Below, piece by piece: positions 49,300 to 58,335 of a stretch of DNA of 64,000 bases (position 1 is its first letter; every line of letters begins with the position of its first letter). Both the position numbers and the translations under genes were made by a program. The stretch lies in assembly GCF_001439685.1 (NCBI RefSeq), contig NZ_JYLH01000022.1, forward strand, positions 1-64,000. The letters run 5' to 3'. Source of the DNA: Pseudomonas libanensis (GTDB lineage Bacteria > Pseudomonadota > Gammaproteobacteria > Pseudomonadales > Pseudomonadaceae). The notes beneath the pieces are model-generated. The model was not told the origin of the DNA and ran no database searches. It saw nothing but the letters and a program-made list of their open reading frames with translations.

Positions 49300-49390
49300 C
49301 GTTTTAAATCACATGCCCGAAAAGCGCAGGGAACGATCCAAGGCCAAACCCGTCAGTTCCTTACAGACCCTGCTGAAGGAGCCCGCTGTT

Positions 49391-51469
49391 TTGCTGAATC
49401 TAAAGACTGCATTACTGCTCGCCGCGCTGGTGCTATGCGGCAACGGCGCACTGCAAGCCGCGGCCACTGCGCCTGCCACCGAAACGCCGGCCAAGCCGGA
49501 GCTGTTGGTGGAGGGCGGGCTGCTCGGGGCCATCAGTTCCAGTATCGATGACGTGCAGGACAAGCTCGACCTCAACCAGAACCTCGTCGACGCCTGGCGC
49601 CTGCGTGCCGACCGGGCGGCGGATGAAGTGGGTCGCCTGGTCGACCAGACCGCCGCGCGCTCGCCGTGGAGTGTGGCCGGCGATTTTCTGCTGTTGTCCG
49701 GGGTGTGGATCGGTGCCTTTGCCGTGTTGACGTTACTGGGGCACTGGGTCGTGCAGCGCTCCAGCCGCGGCCCGTTCGTCGCACGACGCCAGCGCTTGCA
49801 AGGCTTGCTCGGCTACATCGTGCCCTACACGATTCCAGCGTTGATCTGCCTGCCGCTGACCCTCTATGTGAGTCACTTCTTGGCCGCTTCGGTGGGCCGT
49901 GCGCTGGCGCTGTGTTTTGCCTATGCCACCAGCAGCGGCATCTTTTCGACCTCGATGCTGCTGTGCGTCATTGTGATGTTTAACGTCGGGCACAAGCGGC
50001 CCGCCGTGCAGATTATTCGTGACTACTGCCCCAAGCCGCTGTTCCTGATCGGTTTCCTCGCCGCCCTCAGCGACGCATTGACCAGCCCGCAGATCGCTCG
50101 TCAACTGGGCGGCAATATCACCAGCAGCATCGCGGTATTTACCGGCCTGTTTGCCGCAGTAATTTTTGGTGTGCTGGTGGTGCGCCTGCGCCGTCCGGTG
50201 GCCCATTTGATCCGTAACCGGCCGTTGGCCCAGCGCCTTAAGCACCCGGCCTTGCAGCAATCGCTGCGGGTGTTTTCCGGGCTTTGGTACTGGCCGATCC
50301 TGTTGATGGTGCTGGTCTCGGCGGTCAACCTGATTGGCGCCGGCGACGACAACCAAAAGGCCCTGCGTTGCGCACTGCTCACCACGCTGCTGCTGATCGG
50401 CACAGTGTTTCTCAGCACCGTGCTGCAACACCTGTTCAAGTCCCGCGGCCAGGTGGCGATCCAACGCAGCGGCGCCTACAAGGAGCGCTTCCTCAGTTTG
50501 CTGCACGCGATCCTGCGTATCGTCATGGCCATTGCCTTTATCGAAATCCTCGGGCGTATCTGGGGCGTATCGCTATTCGAGTTCGCCCAGCGCAACTCGG
50601 TGGGCCGGGCCATCAGTGATTCCCTGAGCAGCATCGGCCTGATTCTGTTGGTGACCTGGCTGTTCTGGGTGGTGCTGGACACGGCGATCCAGGAAGCCCT
50701 CAAGCCGCCGGTGAATAAACGCTCCAGCCGCCAGCCCAGCACGCGGGTGAAAACCATCCTGCCGCTGTTGCGCAATGCGGTGAAGATCATCCTGGTGGTG
50801 ATTTGCGCGATCACCACCATGGCAAATCTTGGCATCAACGTCGCGCCGTTGCTGGCGGGTGCCGGCGTGGTGGGCCTGGCCATCGGTTTCGGCTCCCAGC
50901 AGTTGGTGCAGGACGTGATCACCGGCCTGTTCATCATCATCGAAGATACCCTGTCCATCGGCGACTGGGTGGTGCTCGACTCCGGCCATGCCGGCACCGT
51001 CGAAGGCCTGACCATCCGCACCCTGCGCCTGCGCGACGGCAAGGGTTTTGTGCATTCGGTGCCGTTCGGCCAGATCAAGGCGGTCACCAACCAGTCGCGG
51101 CAGTTCGCCTATGCCTTCTTCTCGGTGCAATTCACCTACGACACTGACGTGGACAAGGCCGTGGAACTGATCCGCGAAGCGGGCCAATCGATTCGCGACG
51201 ACGTGTTCCTCAAGTACAACCTGCAAGGGCCGCTTGAAGTATTTGGCGTGGACAAGATGGACCTCAATGGCGTGGTGCTTACCGCACAGTTCCGTACGGT
51301 GTCGGGTGGGCAATATGCGGTCAGCCGGGCGTTTAACCAACGGTTGAAAAAACTTGTGGATAACTGTGATGAGGTGCACTTTGCGCAGACTTATCCACAG
51401 CAGGTATTGTTGCCAAGACGTATGCCGCAGGTGGAAGAGCCGGAGGCGGCGCAGGCCAGGCCGCAATGA
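49391..51469 (+). CDS. MscS-family mechanosensitive channel (YbiO-like)
   Basis: The protein is likely an inner-membrane channel releasing solutes under hypo-osmotic shock. Starting at TTG 49391 with AAGGAG nine bases upstream, it has 692 residues and an N-terminal signal peptide (LNLKTALLLAALVLCGNGALQA), whereas the longer ATG reading from 49313 adds a charged segment with no ribosome binding site. There is a long periplasmic/multi-spanning N-terminal part (about 10 TM segments), then the MscS pore and beta domain with VGLAIGFGSQQLVQDVITGLF and IIEDTLSIGDWVVL. Such long MscS proteins resemble E. coli YbiO. Confidence 0.88.
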   Translation: MLNLKTALLLAALVLCGNGALQAAATAPATETPAKPELLVEGGLLGAISSSIDDVQDKLDLNQNLVDAWRLRADRAADEVGRLVDQTAARSPWSVAGDFLLLSGVWIGAFAVLTLLGHWVVQRSSRGPFVARRQRLQGLLGYIVPYTIPALICLPLTLYVSHFLAASVGRALALCFAYATSSGIFSTSMLLCVIVMFNVGHKRPAVQIIRDYCPKPLFLIGFLAALSDALTSPQIARQLGGNITSSIAVFTGLFAAVIFGVLVVRLRRPVAHLIRNRPLAQRLKHPALQQSLRVFSGLWYWPILLMVLVSAVNLIGAGDDNQKALRCALLTTLLLIGTVFLSTVLQHLFKSRGQVAIQRSGAYKERFLSLLHAILRIVMAIAFIEILGRIWGVSLFEFAQRNSVGRAISDSLSSIGLILLVTWLFWVVLDTAIQEALKPPVNKRSSRQPSTRVKTILPLLRNAVKIILVVICAITTMANLGINVAPLLAGAGVVGLAIGFGSQQLVQDVITGLFIIIEDTLSIGDWVVLDSGHAGTVEGLTIRTLRLRDGKGFVHSVPFGQIKAVTNQSRQFAYAFFSVQFTYDTDVDKAVELIREAGQSIRDDVFLKYNLQGPLEVFGVDKMDLNGVVLTAQFRTVSGGQYAVSRAFNQRLKKLVDNCDEVHFAQTYPQQVLLPRRMPQVEEPEAAQARPQ

Positions 51470-51485
51470 TGATGTTGGTTATGCT

Positions 51486-51567
51486 GGCCTCATCAGCCAG
51501 CCCCCTCCCACATTTAGATTTGTGAACACATTTCAAGTGTGGGAGGGGGCTTGCCCCCGATGAGGCC
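51486..51567. repeat. REPIN between the MscS gene and lhr
   Basis: This 82-bp imperfect palindrome has outer arms GGCCTCATC (51486-51494) and GATGAGGCC (51559-51567) that are perfect, enclosing an inverted pair of GTGGGAGGGGGC cores. It fits the Pseudomonas REP-doublet structure mobilised by RAYT transposases. It fills the gap between two convergent genes and could act as bidirectional terminator. Confidence 0.85.
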
Positions 51568-51574
51568 CTCAAGG

Positions 51575-54500
51575 TCAGCGCCTGATCAACTTCTCCTGCA
51601 CCGCCCGCTGATCCACCTCCAACAAAACCTGCTGCTTGCCCCCAACCATCACCGCTGCCGGCACCCCATCACGATAGACAACCCGATTACCGCTCACCGC
51701 TGGCACCTTGGCTCCCGGCAACAGCGTGCCGACAAGATTCAACGGATCCGCCCCACACACCGCAATCAAACTCCCATCATGGGGCCGCCGCCGCACCTCG
51801 CGCAGCAACGGTATCGCCTCCGGTAATGCAAACTGCTCCCCCGCCAACCCACTGACAAACCGCCCGCCACGGATCTCGCCCCGTGCCTCCAACCGATGGA
51901 AAGTGCGCAGCAGCTCGCGCCAACTTGGCAACCAGTCCGCCTCACGCTCCAGCAGCCGCCAGAACACCACGCCATAACGGCGCAGCAGGGTCATCGCCAC
52001 ATGCTCCAGGGTCTCGGCCGAAGGCGCGCCGGCGGCGGTCGCCGAGCGGCGAACCAAGGCCCAACGCCCGGCATCGTCCATACCGCCGACAAACGCCCCG
52101 CGCCCACGTCGACTGCTGCGCGCCTGGCGTTTGCTGGCGGGGGTGGTCAAGGCGCGCAGGCCGGCGAAGCTGTCAGCATTCACCAAGCCGGCGCCTACCA
52201 GTTCCTGCAAGGCTGTCTCCAGCTCGCTGCGCAGCAAATGGGCCTCGTGCACCAGTTCATCGAAAAACAGCGCGCCATGCTCGCGCAGGGCCAGGTGGAC
52301 CTTCTGCGCCTTGGGCGACAAGGTGGTGCTGTCGGTAGGCTCGGTCAGCCCGCTCCACAACGCTACCTGGCTACGGGGGAGCAAAACCACCGGGGTGCTG
52401 CGCAACGCCATGGCGCCGGCCTTGTTGCTCAGGCGCGTCCACACCAGCTTGCCGCTGCGGCACAGGTCATCGAGCCAGGTCGATGAGTAATCCTTGATGC
52501 GGGCGCTGAGCAGGTCTGTGTCCCAGGCCGACGTGGCGGCGGCATAGCCTTCGAACTGGCCGACAATCTGCGGCAACACGGCGCTGCCCTGGCCGCGGGT
52601 GCTGTCGGACAGGTGTTGCCAATCGAACAGAAAGCGCATGAAATCCTGCAATGCCACCGGCTCGATTTCCCGGCGCAGGCGCTTGACCGTGTAGCGATGA
52701 ATGCGCGCCAGCAAATGACGTTCGCACCATTGTTCTTCACCTACGCCGGGGCTGAAGTGGCCGCGCAGCACGTAGCCTTCTTGTTCCAGGCGTGCCAGGG
52801 CCTGGGTAATCGCCACCACCGGTAATGCCAGGGGCGTTGCGATCTCGACCAGGGTCAGCGGGCCAAAACCGCTGAGGCGCGCACGCAGTACTTCCACCAG
52901 CGCTTCATCAAAGGACCAGGGCTCATCGAACCCCGGCAGCAACGGCAGATCGTTGGGATACAGCGCCTGCAAACAGCTCAAGCGCTCTACGGCGACCCAC
53001 ATTCCGTTGGACAACTGATAGGCCCGCCCGGCCTTGCGCAATGCCTGCAACCATTGGGCCCATTGCGGCGTAACTTCGCTCGCTGCGATGCACGCCAGGC
53101 TCATCAGCGCCTCATGCATTTCATCCAGGCCATTGGGCGCCGGCCAGGCTTCTTCGCGCACACCGGCGATGGCGTCGGCATCCAGGGCGCCCAAGTCGTC
53201 AGTGCTCTGCGGGTCGCTCCAGCGGCGGTTGAGCACGGCCTGGGTGCGGCGCTCTTCAAGGGGCGCGTCGTCGAGGAAGGTATAGGGTTTAGCGCTGAGG
53301 ATTTCTGCGGCCATGGGCGAGGGCGCGGGCAGGTCGCGACTGATCAACCGCACGTCGCCGCGCTCCATGCGCCGCAGCAGCGCCAGCCAGGCGTCGCTGT
53401 CCATGGCCTCGTGCAGGCAGTCGTCGAGGGTTTGCTCCACCAGCGGATGGTTGGGGATTTCGCGTTCGCCGGCGAGGTTTTCCAGGCAGGCGATCTGGTC
53501 GGGAAATACGCTGGCGATCAGGTCTTCGCTCTTCATACGCTGGATCTGCGGCGCCACCTTGCGCCCGCCGCTATAACGCGGCAGCGCCAGGGCCACGCCG
53601 GCATTCCAGCGCCAGCGCACACCGAACAGTGGCGCATCCAGCACGGCCTGGATCAGGATGTGCTCGGCACTGTTGCTGTTGAGGTAACGCCACACCTCAT
53701 CCAGCGCGAAGCTGTGACTGGTGGACAACGACAGCACGATGGCATTTTCACTGGCCGCCGCTTGCAGTTCGAAATTGAAGGTGCGGCAAAAGCGCTTGCG
53801 CAGGGCCAGGCCCCAGGCGCGGTTGATGCGGCTGCCAAACGGCGTGTGGATGATCAACTGGGTGCCGCCGGATGCATCGAAAAACCGTTCCATGATCAAT
53901 GTGTCCTGGGACGGCAGGGCGCTCAGGGCCTGGCGCGACCGGGCGAGGTAATCCAACAGTTGGTCGGCGCTGGCGACATTGAGGCCCAAGGTGCCGGTAA
54001 GCCAGTCGAGGGCCGGTTGCAGGTCGCCGGGCGTGGCGCCGAGCAAGCTGTCCAATTGCCCTTGCAAGCGGGCCACGGCCACCGATAACTCGTTGCTGCG
54101 CCCGGGGGCTTCACCCAGCCAGAACGGAATGGTCGGAGGTTGGCCCTGGGCATCCTCGACCCGCACCTTGCCGGCTTCGACCCGCAGGATGCGATAGGAG
54201 GTATTGCCGAGCTGGAAGATATCCCCGGCGATGCTTTCCACCGCAAAGTCTTCGTTGACGCTGCCGATATTCAGGCTTTGCGGCTCCAGCAACACGCTGT
54301 AGTCGGCATTGTCGGGGATCGTGCCGCCGCTGGTTACCGCCGTGAGCCTTGCGCCACGGCGGCCGCGCAGGGTGTGGGTCACGGCGTCGCGGTGCAGGTA
54401 GGCGCTGCGCATACCCTGGCGGCCGTTGTAGCCCTCGCTGAGCATCTGCAAAAGGGCCTGGTAGTGGCGTTCGTCCAGTTGGGCGTAGGGCGCGGCGCGG

Positions 54501-55822
54501 TGGATAAGCGCCAGCAGCGCCTGTTCCGGCCATTCCTGGGCGCTGACCTCGGCGATGATCTGCTGGGCCAGCACATCGAGCGGTGCCACGGGAATATGCA
54601 AGGTATCCAGCTCGCCACGGCGTACGCAGTCGAGCAGCGCGGCGCACTCGATCAGGTCGTCGCGGGTGGTGGCAAACAGGCGCCCCTTGGGCGTGCCGCC
54701 GACCTGGTGCCCGGAACGGCCGACCCGTTGCAGGAAGCCGTTGATGGAACCGGGTGAGCCGATCTGGCACACCAGGTCCACTTCGCCGATATCAATCCCC
54801 AGCTCCAGGGACGCCGTGGCGATCAACACTTGCAGTTCGCCGGCCTTGAGGCGTTGTTCGGCGTCCAGGCGCATTTCCTTGGCCAGACTGCCGTGGTGTG
54901 CGGCCACGGCGGTCTTGCCCAGGCGCTCGCTCAAGTGCCGGGCCAGGCGTTCGGCCAGGCGCCGAGTGTTGACGAATACCAGCGTGGTGCGGTGTTCGCG
55001 GGCCAACTGCGCGAGGCGATCGTAGACCAGCGCCCACACATCGTTGGCCATCACCGCCGAGAGGGGCACCGGCGGTACTTCGATCGCCAGGTCCCGGGGG
55101 CGGGCGTGGCCGATATCCACAATGGCGCAATCACGGTCGGTGCCGACTAAAAAGCGTGCGACGGCTTCGATGGGTTTTTGCGTGGCCGACAAGCCGATAC
55201 GGGTCAATGGCTCGGCGCACAGCCCTTGCAGGCGCTCCAGGCTCAGAGCCAAGTGGCTGCCACGCTTGCCGGCGGCGATGGCGTGGATCTCATCGACGAT
55301 CACCGTACGTGTGCTGGCGAGCATGTGCCGGCCGGAATCCGAGCCGAGCAGCACGTAGAGCGATTCAGGAGTGGTTACCAGGATATGCGGTGCGCGTTTG
55401 CGCATCTGGGCGCGGTCTTTTTGCGGGGTGTCGCCGGTGCGCACAGCGGTGCGGATTACCAGCGGCGGCAGCCCCAGCTTCTCTAGATGTTCGGTAATGC
55501 CGGCCAGCGGGGTTTGCAGGTTGATCTGGATATCGTTGGACAGCGCCTTGAGCGGCGACACATACACCACCAGGGTTTGGTCCGGCAGTTCGCCGCCGTT
55601 GGCCAGGCCTTGGTGCACCAGGTCGTCCAGCACCGCCAGGAAGGCCGTCAGCGTCTTGCCGGAACCGGTGGGCGCGGCGACCAGTGTCGAGCGGCGCTGG
55701 CGGATCAACGGCCACGCCTGGGCCTGGGCGTTGGTCACCGAAGGAAAGGTACTACGGAACCAAGTGCTGACGGCGGGGTGAAAGCCGTGCAAACCCTTGT
55801 CCGTTGATTCGGGAAGGTTCAT
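51575..55822 (-). CDS. lhr: Lhr-type ATP-dependent helicase, long form
   Basis: This 1415-residue superfamily 2 helicase has an N-terminal motor with Walker A AAPTGSGKT (about 49-57), VDEIH box (VIVDEIHAIAAGKRGSH) and helicase C motifs (VFVNTRRLAERLARHL, QRVGRSGH). About 800 further residues follow, as in full-length Lhr. Such proteins unwind DNA/RNA-DNA hybrids, and the C-terminal part is linked to repair in E. coli and mycobacteria. It has no obvious partner gene beside it; the divergent gene is an NAD-fold protein. Confidence 0.93.
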   Translation of the reverse strand: MNLPESTDKGLHGFHPAVSTWFRSTFPSVTNAQAQAWPLIRQRRSTLVAAPTGSGKTLTAFLAVLDDLVHQGLANGGELPDQTLVVYVSPLKALSNDIQINLQTPLAGITEHLEKLGLPPLVIRTAVRTGDTPQKDRAQMRKRAPHILVTTPESLYVLLGSDSGRHMLASTRTVIVDEIHAIAAGKRGSHLALSLERLQGLCAEPLTRIGLSATQKPIEAVARFLVGTDRDCAIVDIGHARPRDLAIEVPPVPLSAVMANDVWALVYDRLAQLAREHRTTLVFVNTRRLAERLARHLSERLGKTAVAAHHGSLAKEMRLDAEQRLKAGELQVLIATASLELGIDIGEVDLVCQIGSPGSINGFLQRVGRSGHQVGGTPKGRLFATTRDDLIECAALLDCVRRGELDTLHIPVAPLDVLAQQIIAEVSAQEWPEQALLALIHRAAPYAQLDERHYQALLQMLSEGYNGRQGMRSAYLHRDAVTHTLRGRRGARLTAVTSGGTIPDNADYSVLLEPQSLNIGSVNEDFAVESIAGDIFQLGNTSYRILRVEAGKVRVEDAQGQPPTIPFWLGEAPGRSNELSVAVARLQGQLDSLLGATPGDLQPALDWLTGTLGLNVASADQLLDYLARSRQALSALPSQDTLIMERFFDASGGTQLIIHTPFGSRINRAWGLALRKRFCRTFNFELQAAASENAIVLSLSTSHSFALDEVWRYLNSNSAEHILIQAVLDAPLFGVRWRWNAGVALALPRYSGGRKVAPQIQRMKSEDLIASVFPDQIACLENLAGEREIPNHPLVEQTLDDCLHEAMDSDAWLALLRRMERGDVRLISRDLPAPSPMAAEILSAKPYTFLDDAPLEERRTQAVLNRRWSDPQSTDDLGALDADAIAGVREEAWPAPNGLDEMHEALMSLACIAASEVTPQWAQWLQALRKAGRAYQLSNGMWVAVERLSCLQALYPNDLPLLPGFDEPWSFDEALVEVLRARLSGFGPLTLVEIATPLALPVVAITQALARLEQEGYVLRGHFSPGVGEEQWCERHLLARIHRYTVKRLRREIEPVALQDFMRFLFDWQHLSDSTRGQGSAVLPQIVGQFEGYAAATSAWDTDLLSARIKDYSSTWLDDLCRSGKLVWTRLSNKAGAMALRSTPVVLLPRSQVALWSGLTEPTDSTTLSPKAQKVHLALREHGALFFDELVHEAHLLRSELETALQELVGAGLVNADSFAGLRALTTPASKRQARSSRRGRGAFVGGMDDAGRWALVRRSATAAGAPSAETLEHVAMTLLRRYGVVFWRLLEREADWLPSWRELLRTFHRLEARGEIRGGRFVSGLAGEQFALPEAIPLLREVRRRPHDGSLIAVCGADPLNLVGTLLPGAKVPAVSGNRVVYRDGVPAAVMVGGKQQVLLEVDQRAVQEKLIRR

Positions 55823-55937
55823 TTACCCTATATGCAACCGGCGAGGCCAAGTTGCAAGCCCGCACTTTATCCGTGACGGTTGCGCTACAAACCCGCAAAA
55901 TGCAACGATTCTGGCAACTACCTACGGCAAGGCGCAC

Positions 55938-56873
55938 ATGCCTGTCGATAATAACCATCGTTCCAAACAGACCGGGCCTGCTCAATCTATGCGAATGCGC
56001 CTTATGTTACTGGGCGGCGGGAATGCCCTCGGGCAGGCGCTGATTCGCCTCGGTGCAGAGGAAGACATCGGTTTCCTCGCCCCCAAACCGCCCCAAGACG
56101 GCTGGGATGCCGCAAGCCTCACCCAATTGCTCGACGACACCCGTCCCGATGCGTTGATCAACCTCGCCTACTATTTCGACTGGTTCCAGGCCGAAGCCGT
56201 AAGCGAGACCCGCCTGGCCGGCCAGGAATTCGCCATCGAGCGCCTGGCCGAACTGTGTCAGCACCACAGCATCACCCTGCTGCAACCGTCCAGCTATCGT
56301 GTGTTCGATGGCTCCCGCGCCACCGCCTACAGCGAAAAAGACGAGCCGGTGCCCCTGGGCCTGCGCGGCCAGGCGTTGTGGCGTATCGAACAAAGCGTGC
56401 GGGCCACTTGCCCACAGCATGTGCTGCTGCGCTTTGGCTGGTTACTGGATGACAGCGTCGACGGCACCCTCGGGCGTTTCCTGGCCCGGGCCGAGAAACC
56501 CGATGAGTTACTGATGGCGGACGACCGTCGCGGTAACCCGACGCCGGTGGACGATGCCGCACGGGTGATCATCTCGGTGCTCAAGCAACTCGATTGCGCG
56601 GCGCCGTTGTGGGGCACCTACCACTATGCCGGGCATGAAGCGACCACGCCATTGGCCCTGGGCCAGGCGATCCTGACCGAGGCGCGCAACTTCCATGCGC
56701 TGGCCATTGAATCCCCCACCGCCCAGGCCCACGCGGCGCGGCCGGACGCGGCAGAAGAACCGCAGCACGCGGTGTTGGCCTGCAAGAAGATCCTCCACAC
56801 CTTTGGCATCAAGCCTCGGGCGTGGCGGGCAGGGTTGCCGGCGTTGCTGGACCGGTTCTACCGCCACAGCTGA
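55938..56873 (+). CDS. RmlD-like NAD(P)-fold protein lacking canonical YxxxK
   Basis: This protein of about 311 residues resembles dTDP-4-dehydrorhamnose reductase (RmlD-like) proteins, with the nucleotide loop LLGGGNALGQAL (about 25-36) and QPSSYRVFDG (116-125). In RmlD the catalytic pair lies in YGxTK; the aligned stretch here is GLRGQALWRIE with Arg143 and Leu147, so both appear lost. ATG 55938 with AAGGCG upstream is chosen over ATG 55989; the start is uncertain. By synteny it matches P. aeruginosa PA4068, called a probable epimerase. It may be non-catalytic or regulatory. Confidence 0.75.
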   Translation: MPVDNNHRSKQTGPAQSMRMRLMLLGGGNALGQALIRLGAEEDIGFLAPKPPQDGWDAASLTQLLDDTRPDALINLAYYFDWFQAEAVSETRLAGQEFAIERLAELCQHHSITLLQPSSYRVFDGSRATAYSEKDEPVPLGLRGQALWRIEQSVRATCPQHVLLRFGWLLDDSVDGTLGRFLARAEKPDELLMADDRRGNPTPVDDAARVIISVLKQLDCAAPLWGTYHYAGHEATTPLALGQAILTEARNFHALAIESPTAQAHAARPDAAEEPQHAVLACKKILHTFGIKPRAWRAGLPALLDRFYRHS

Positions 56874-56888
56874 CCCACCCCAAAAGCA

Positions 56889-56982
56889 AATGTGGGAGGG
56901 GGCTTGCCCCCGATAGCAGAGTGTCAGTCAACAGATTCATGGACTGATCCACCGCTATCGGGGGCAAGCCCCCTCCCACATT
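56889..56982. repeat. REPIN after the RmlD-like gene
   Basis: The 29-bp perfect arms AATGTGGG...GATAGC (56889-56917) and its reverse complement (56954-56982) flank a 36-bp spacer. The core GTGGGAGGGGGCTTGCCCCCGAT is the group I REP sequence of the P. fluorescens group. It fills the gap between two convergent genes. Confidence 0.92.
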
Positions 56983-57009
56983 GGTTTTGTGGTGTTCGTG
57001 AAATATTGC

Positions 57010-57708
57010 TTAGAACTTGTAGCCGATACCCACCATGTAAACCATTGGGTCCACGTCCACATTGACCTTGGCGCGAGTGCCCTGGCCCAGCGCATTGTTA
57101 TCCACAGTCGCCTTGGTGCTGATGTCGATGTAGCGCGCCTGGGCGTTGATCATCCATTTGTCGTTGATCATGTAGTCGGCGCCGATCTGTGCGGCCCAGC
57201 CCCAGGAGTTCTCGGCCTTGAAGTTGCTGAAACCGGCTTGTTCGGCACGGCCGCCAACGTGTTCGTCGTAGATCCAGGTGTAGTTGATACCGGCACCCAC
57301 GTAGGGCTGGAACGCCGACTTGTTGTCCAGCGGGTAGTACACGACGCTCAGGGTTGGCGGCAGGTGTTTGAGCGAGCCGAGCTTGCCGTTGGCGGCGCCC
57401 AGGGCGGTGTTCTTGAGTTTCACATCATGCTCGAACGGCGTGGCGGCCAGCAGTTCGATACCCACGTGGTCGGTGATCATGTAGGCGAAGTTCAAGCCCA
57501 ACTGGGTGTCGCTGCTCATGGTCGCCTTGCCGCCCAGGTTGGTGCCGGCCAATGGGCCCTGGTCAACCTTGACTTTGCCGCTGTCGGCGTCCGGGTTCAC
57601 GGTGATTGCACCGGCTCGTACCAGGATATCGCCCGCTTGGTGAGCGTGTGCGACCGGGGCGACGAGGGCGAGCGCGAAGAGGGACGCGCCGAGCAGAGAC
57701 TTGTTCAT
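57010..57708 (-). CDS. oprG: OprG, OmpW-family outer-membrane protein
   Basis: This 232-residue eight-strand beta-barrel has a signal peptide (MNKSLLGASLFALALVAPVAHA, residues 1-22) and a terminal aromatic residue (VGIGYKF) for Bam recognition. OmpW family features include the N-terminal HQAGDILVRAGAITVNPD and the VYYPLDNKSAFQPYVGAGINYTWI segment. In P. aeruginosa the ortholog OprG (PA4067) lies next to the same zinc operon. It passes small hydrophobic or amino-acid molecules and is oxygen- and iron-responsive there; here only the family is certain. Confidence 0.9.
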   Translation of the reverse strand: MNKSLLGASLFALALVAPVAHAHQAGDILVRAGAITVNPDADSGKVKVDQGPLAGTNLGGKATMSSDTQLGLNFAYMITDHVGIELLAATPFEHDVKLKNTALGAANGKLGSLKHLPPTLSVVYYPLDNKSAFQPYVGAGINYTWIYDEHVGGRAEQAGFSNFKAENSWGWAAQIGADYMINDKWMINAQARYIDISTKATVDNNALGQGTRAKVNVDVDPMVYMVGIGYKF

Positions 57709-57802
57709 GGGAGCTCCAGAGGACGTTTAAAAGTTGTACGTCCAATGGTAAAGATCGTTCCGTCCGGTCTTTTGACTCAGCTCAATGAAAGGGTGATCAG
57801 CG

Positions 57803-58324
57803 CTACTCCTGCAGCTCGTACATGTAAATCTTCTCGGCATCCATCTGGTAACCGGCGTCGGCCAGTTCGCTTGACGATGACTTGACCTGCATCGCGCCTT
57901 CGATCCAGTACGGCTGATACAACTCATCGAGCTTCACGCCGACTTCGCTTTTGACATGCACGATCTGGTTCGACGGCGGTGGCGGCACATGAATGCATGC
58001 GCCGAAATACGGCACCAGCAGGAACTCGGTGGTGCGACCTTCCTCACTGACCTCCAGCGGCACGATATAACCCGGCAGGCGGATATGCTGGCCGTCGAGA
58101 CCTTGCACCACCGGGGCATTGGGCAGGTCCTGCTTGGCCGCAGGCGCAGCTTCCACGGACAAGGCATCGGCCATGTTCGACAGGTCGTGCAGCGGTTTCA
58201 TATTGGGGATTTCCGGCGGTGCATCCGGCGGGATCATCTCCTGCCAGGACAAGTCCCTGGGCGGCTCATCCGCCCACACGGGCACGCTCATCAGCAGCAA
58301 CAGGGCAAACAGGGCACGACGCAT
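57803..58324 (-). CDS. DUF3299 periplasmic protein
   Basis: This 173-residue protein starts at ATG 58324 after GAGGAAGG and has a signal peptide MRRALFALLLLMSVPVWA (1-18). Conserved DUF3299 segments are LPGYIVPLEV, FLLVPYFGACIHVPPPP and QPYWIEGAMQV. CIH with nearby Pro-rich motif could bind metal, but this is inference. It is the last gene of the ABC operon; homologue of P. aeruginosa PA4066 by synteny. Confidence 0.85.
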   Translation of the reverse strand: MRRALFALLLLMSVPVWADEPPRDLSWQEMIPPDAPPEIPNMKPLHDLSNMADALSVEAAPAAKQDLPNAPVVQGLDGQHIRLPGYIVPLEVSEEGRTTEFLLVPYFGACIHVPPPPSNQIVHVKSEVGVKLDELYQPYWIEGAMQVKSSSSELADAGYQMDAEKIYMYELQE

Positions 58325-58335
58325 CGAAGCCTTCC

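Noticed and set aside
56889..56982. CRISPR array
   Set aside because: Only one pair of inverted arms exists; CRISPR repeats are direct and several. No cas genes are near.
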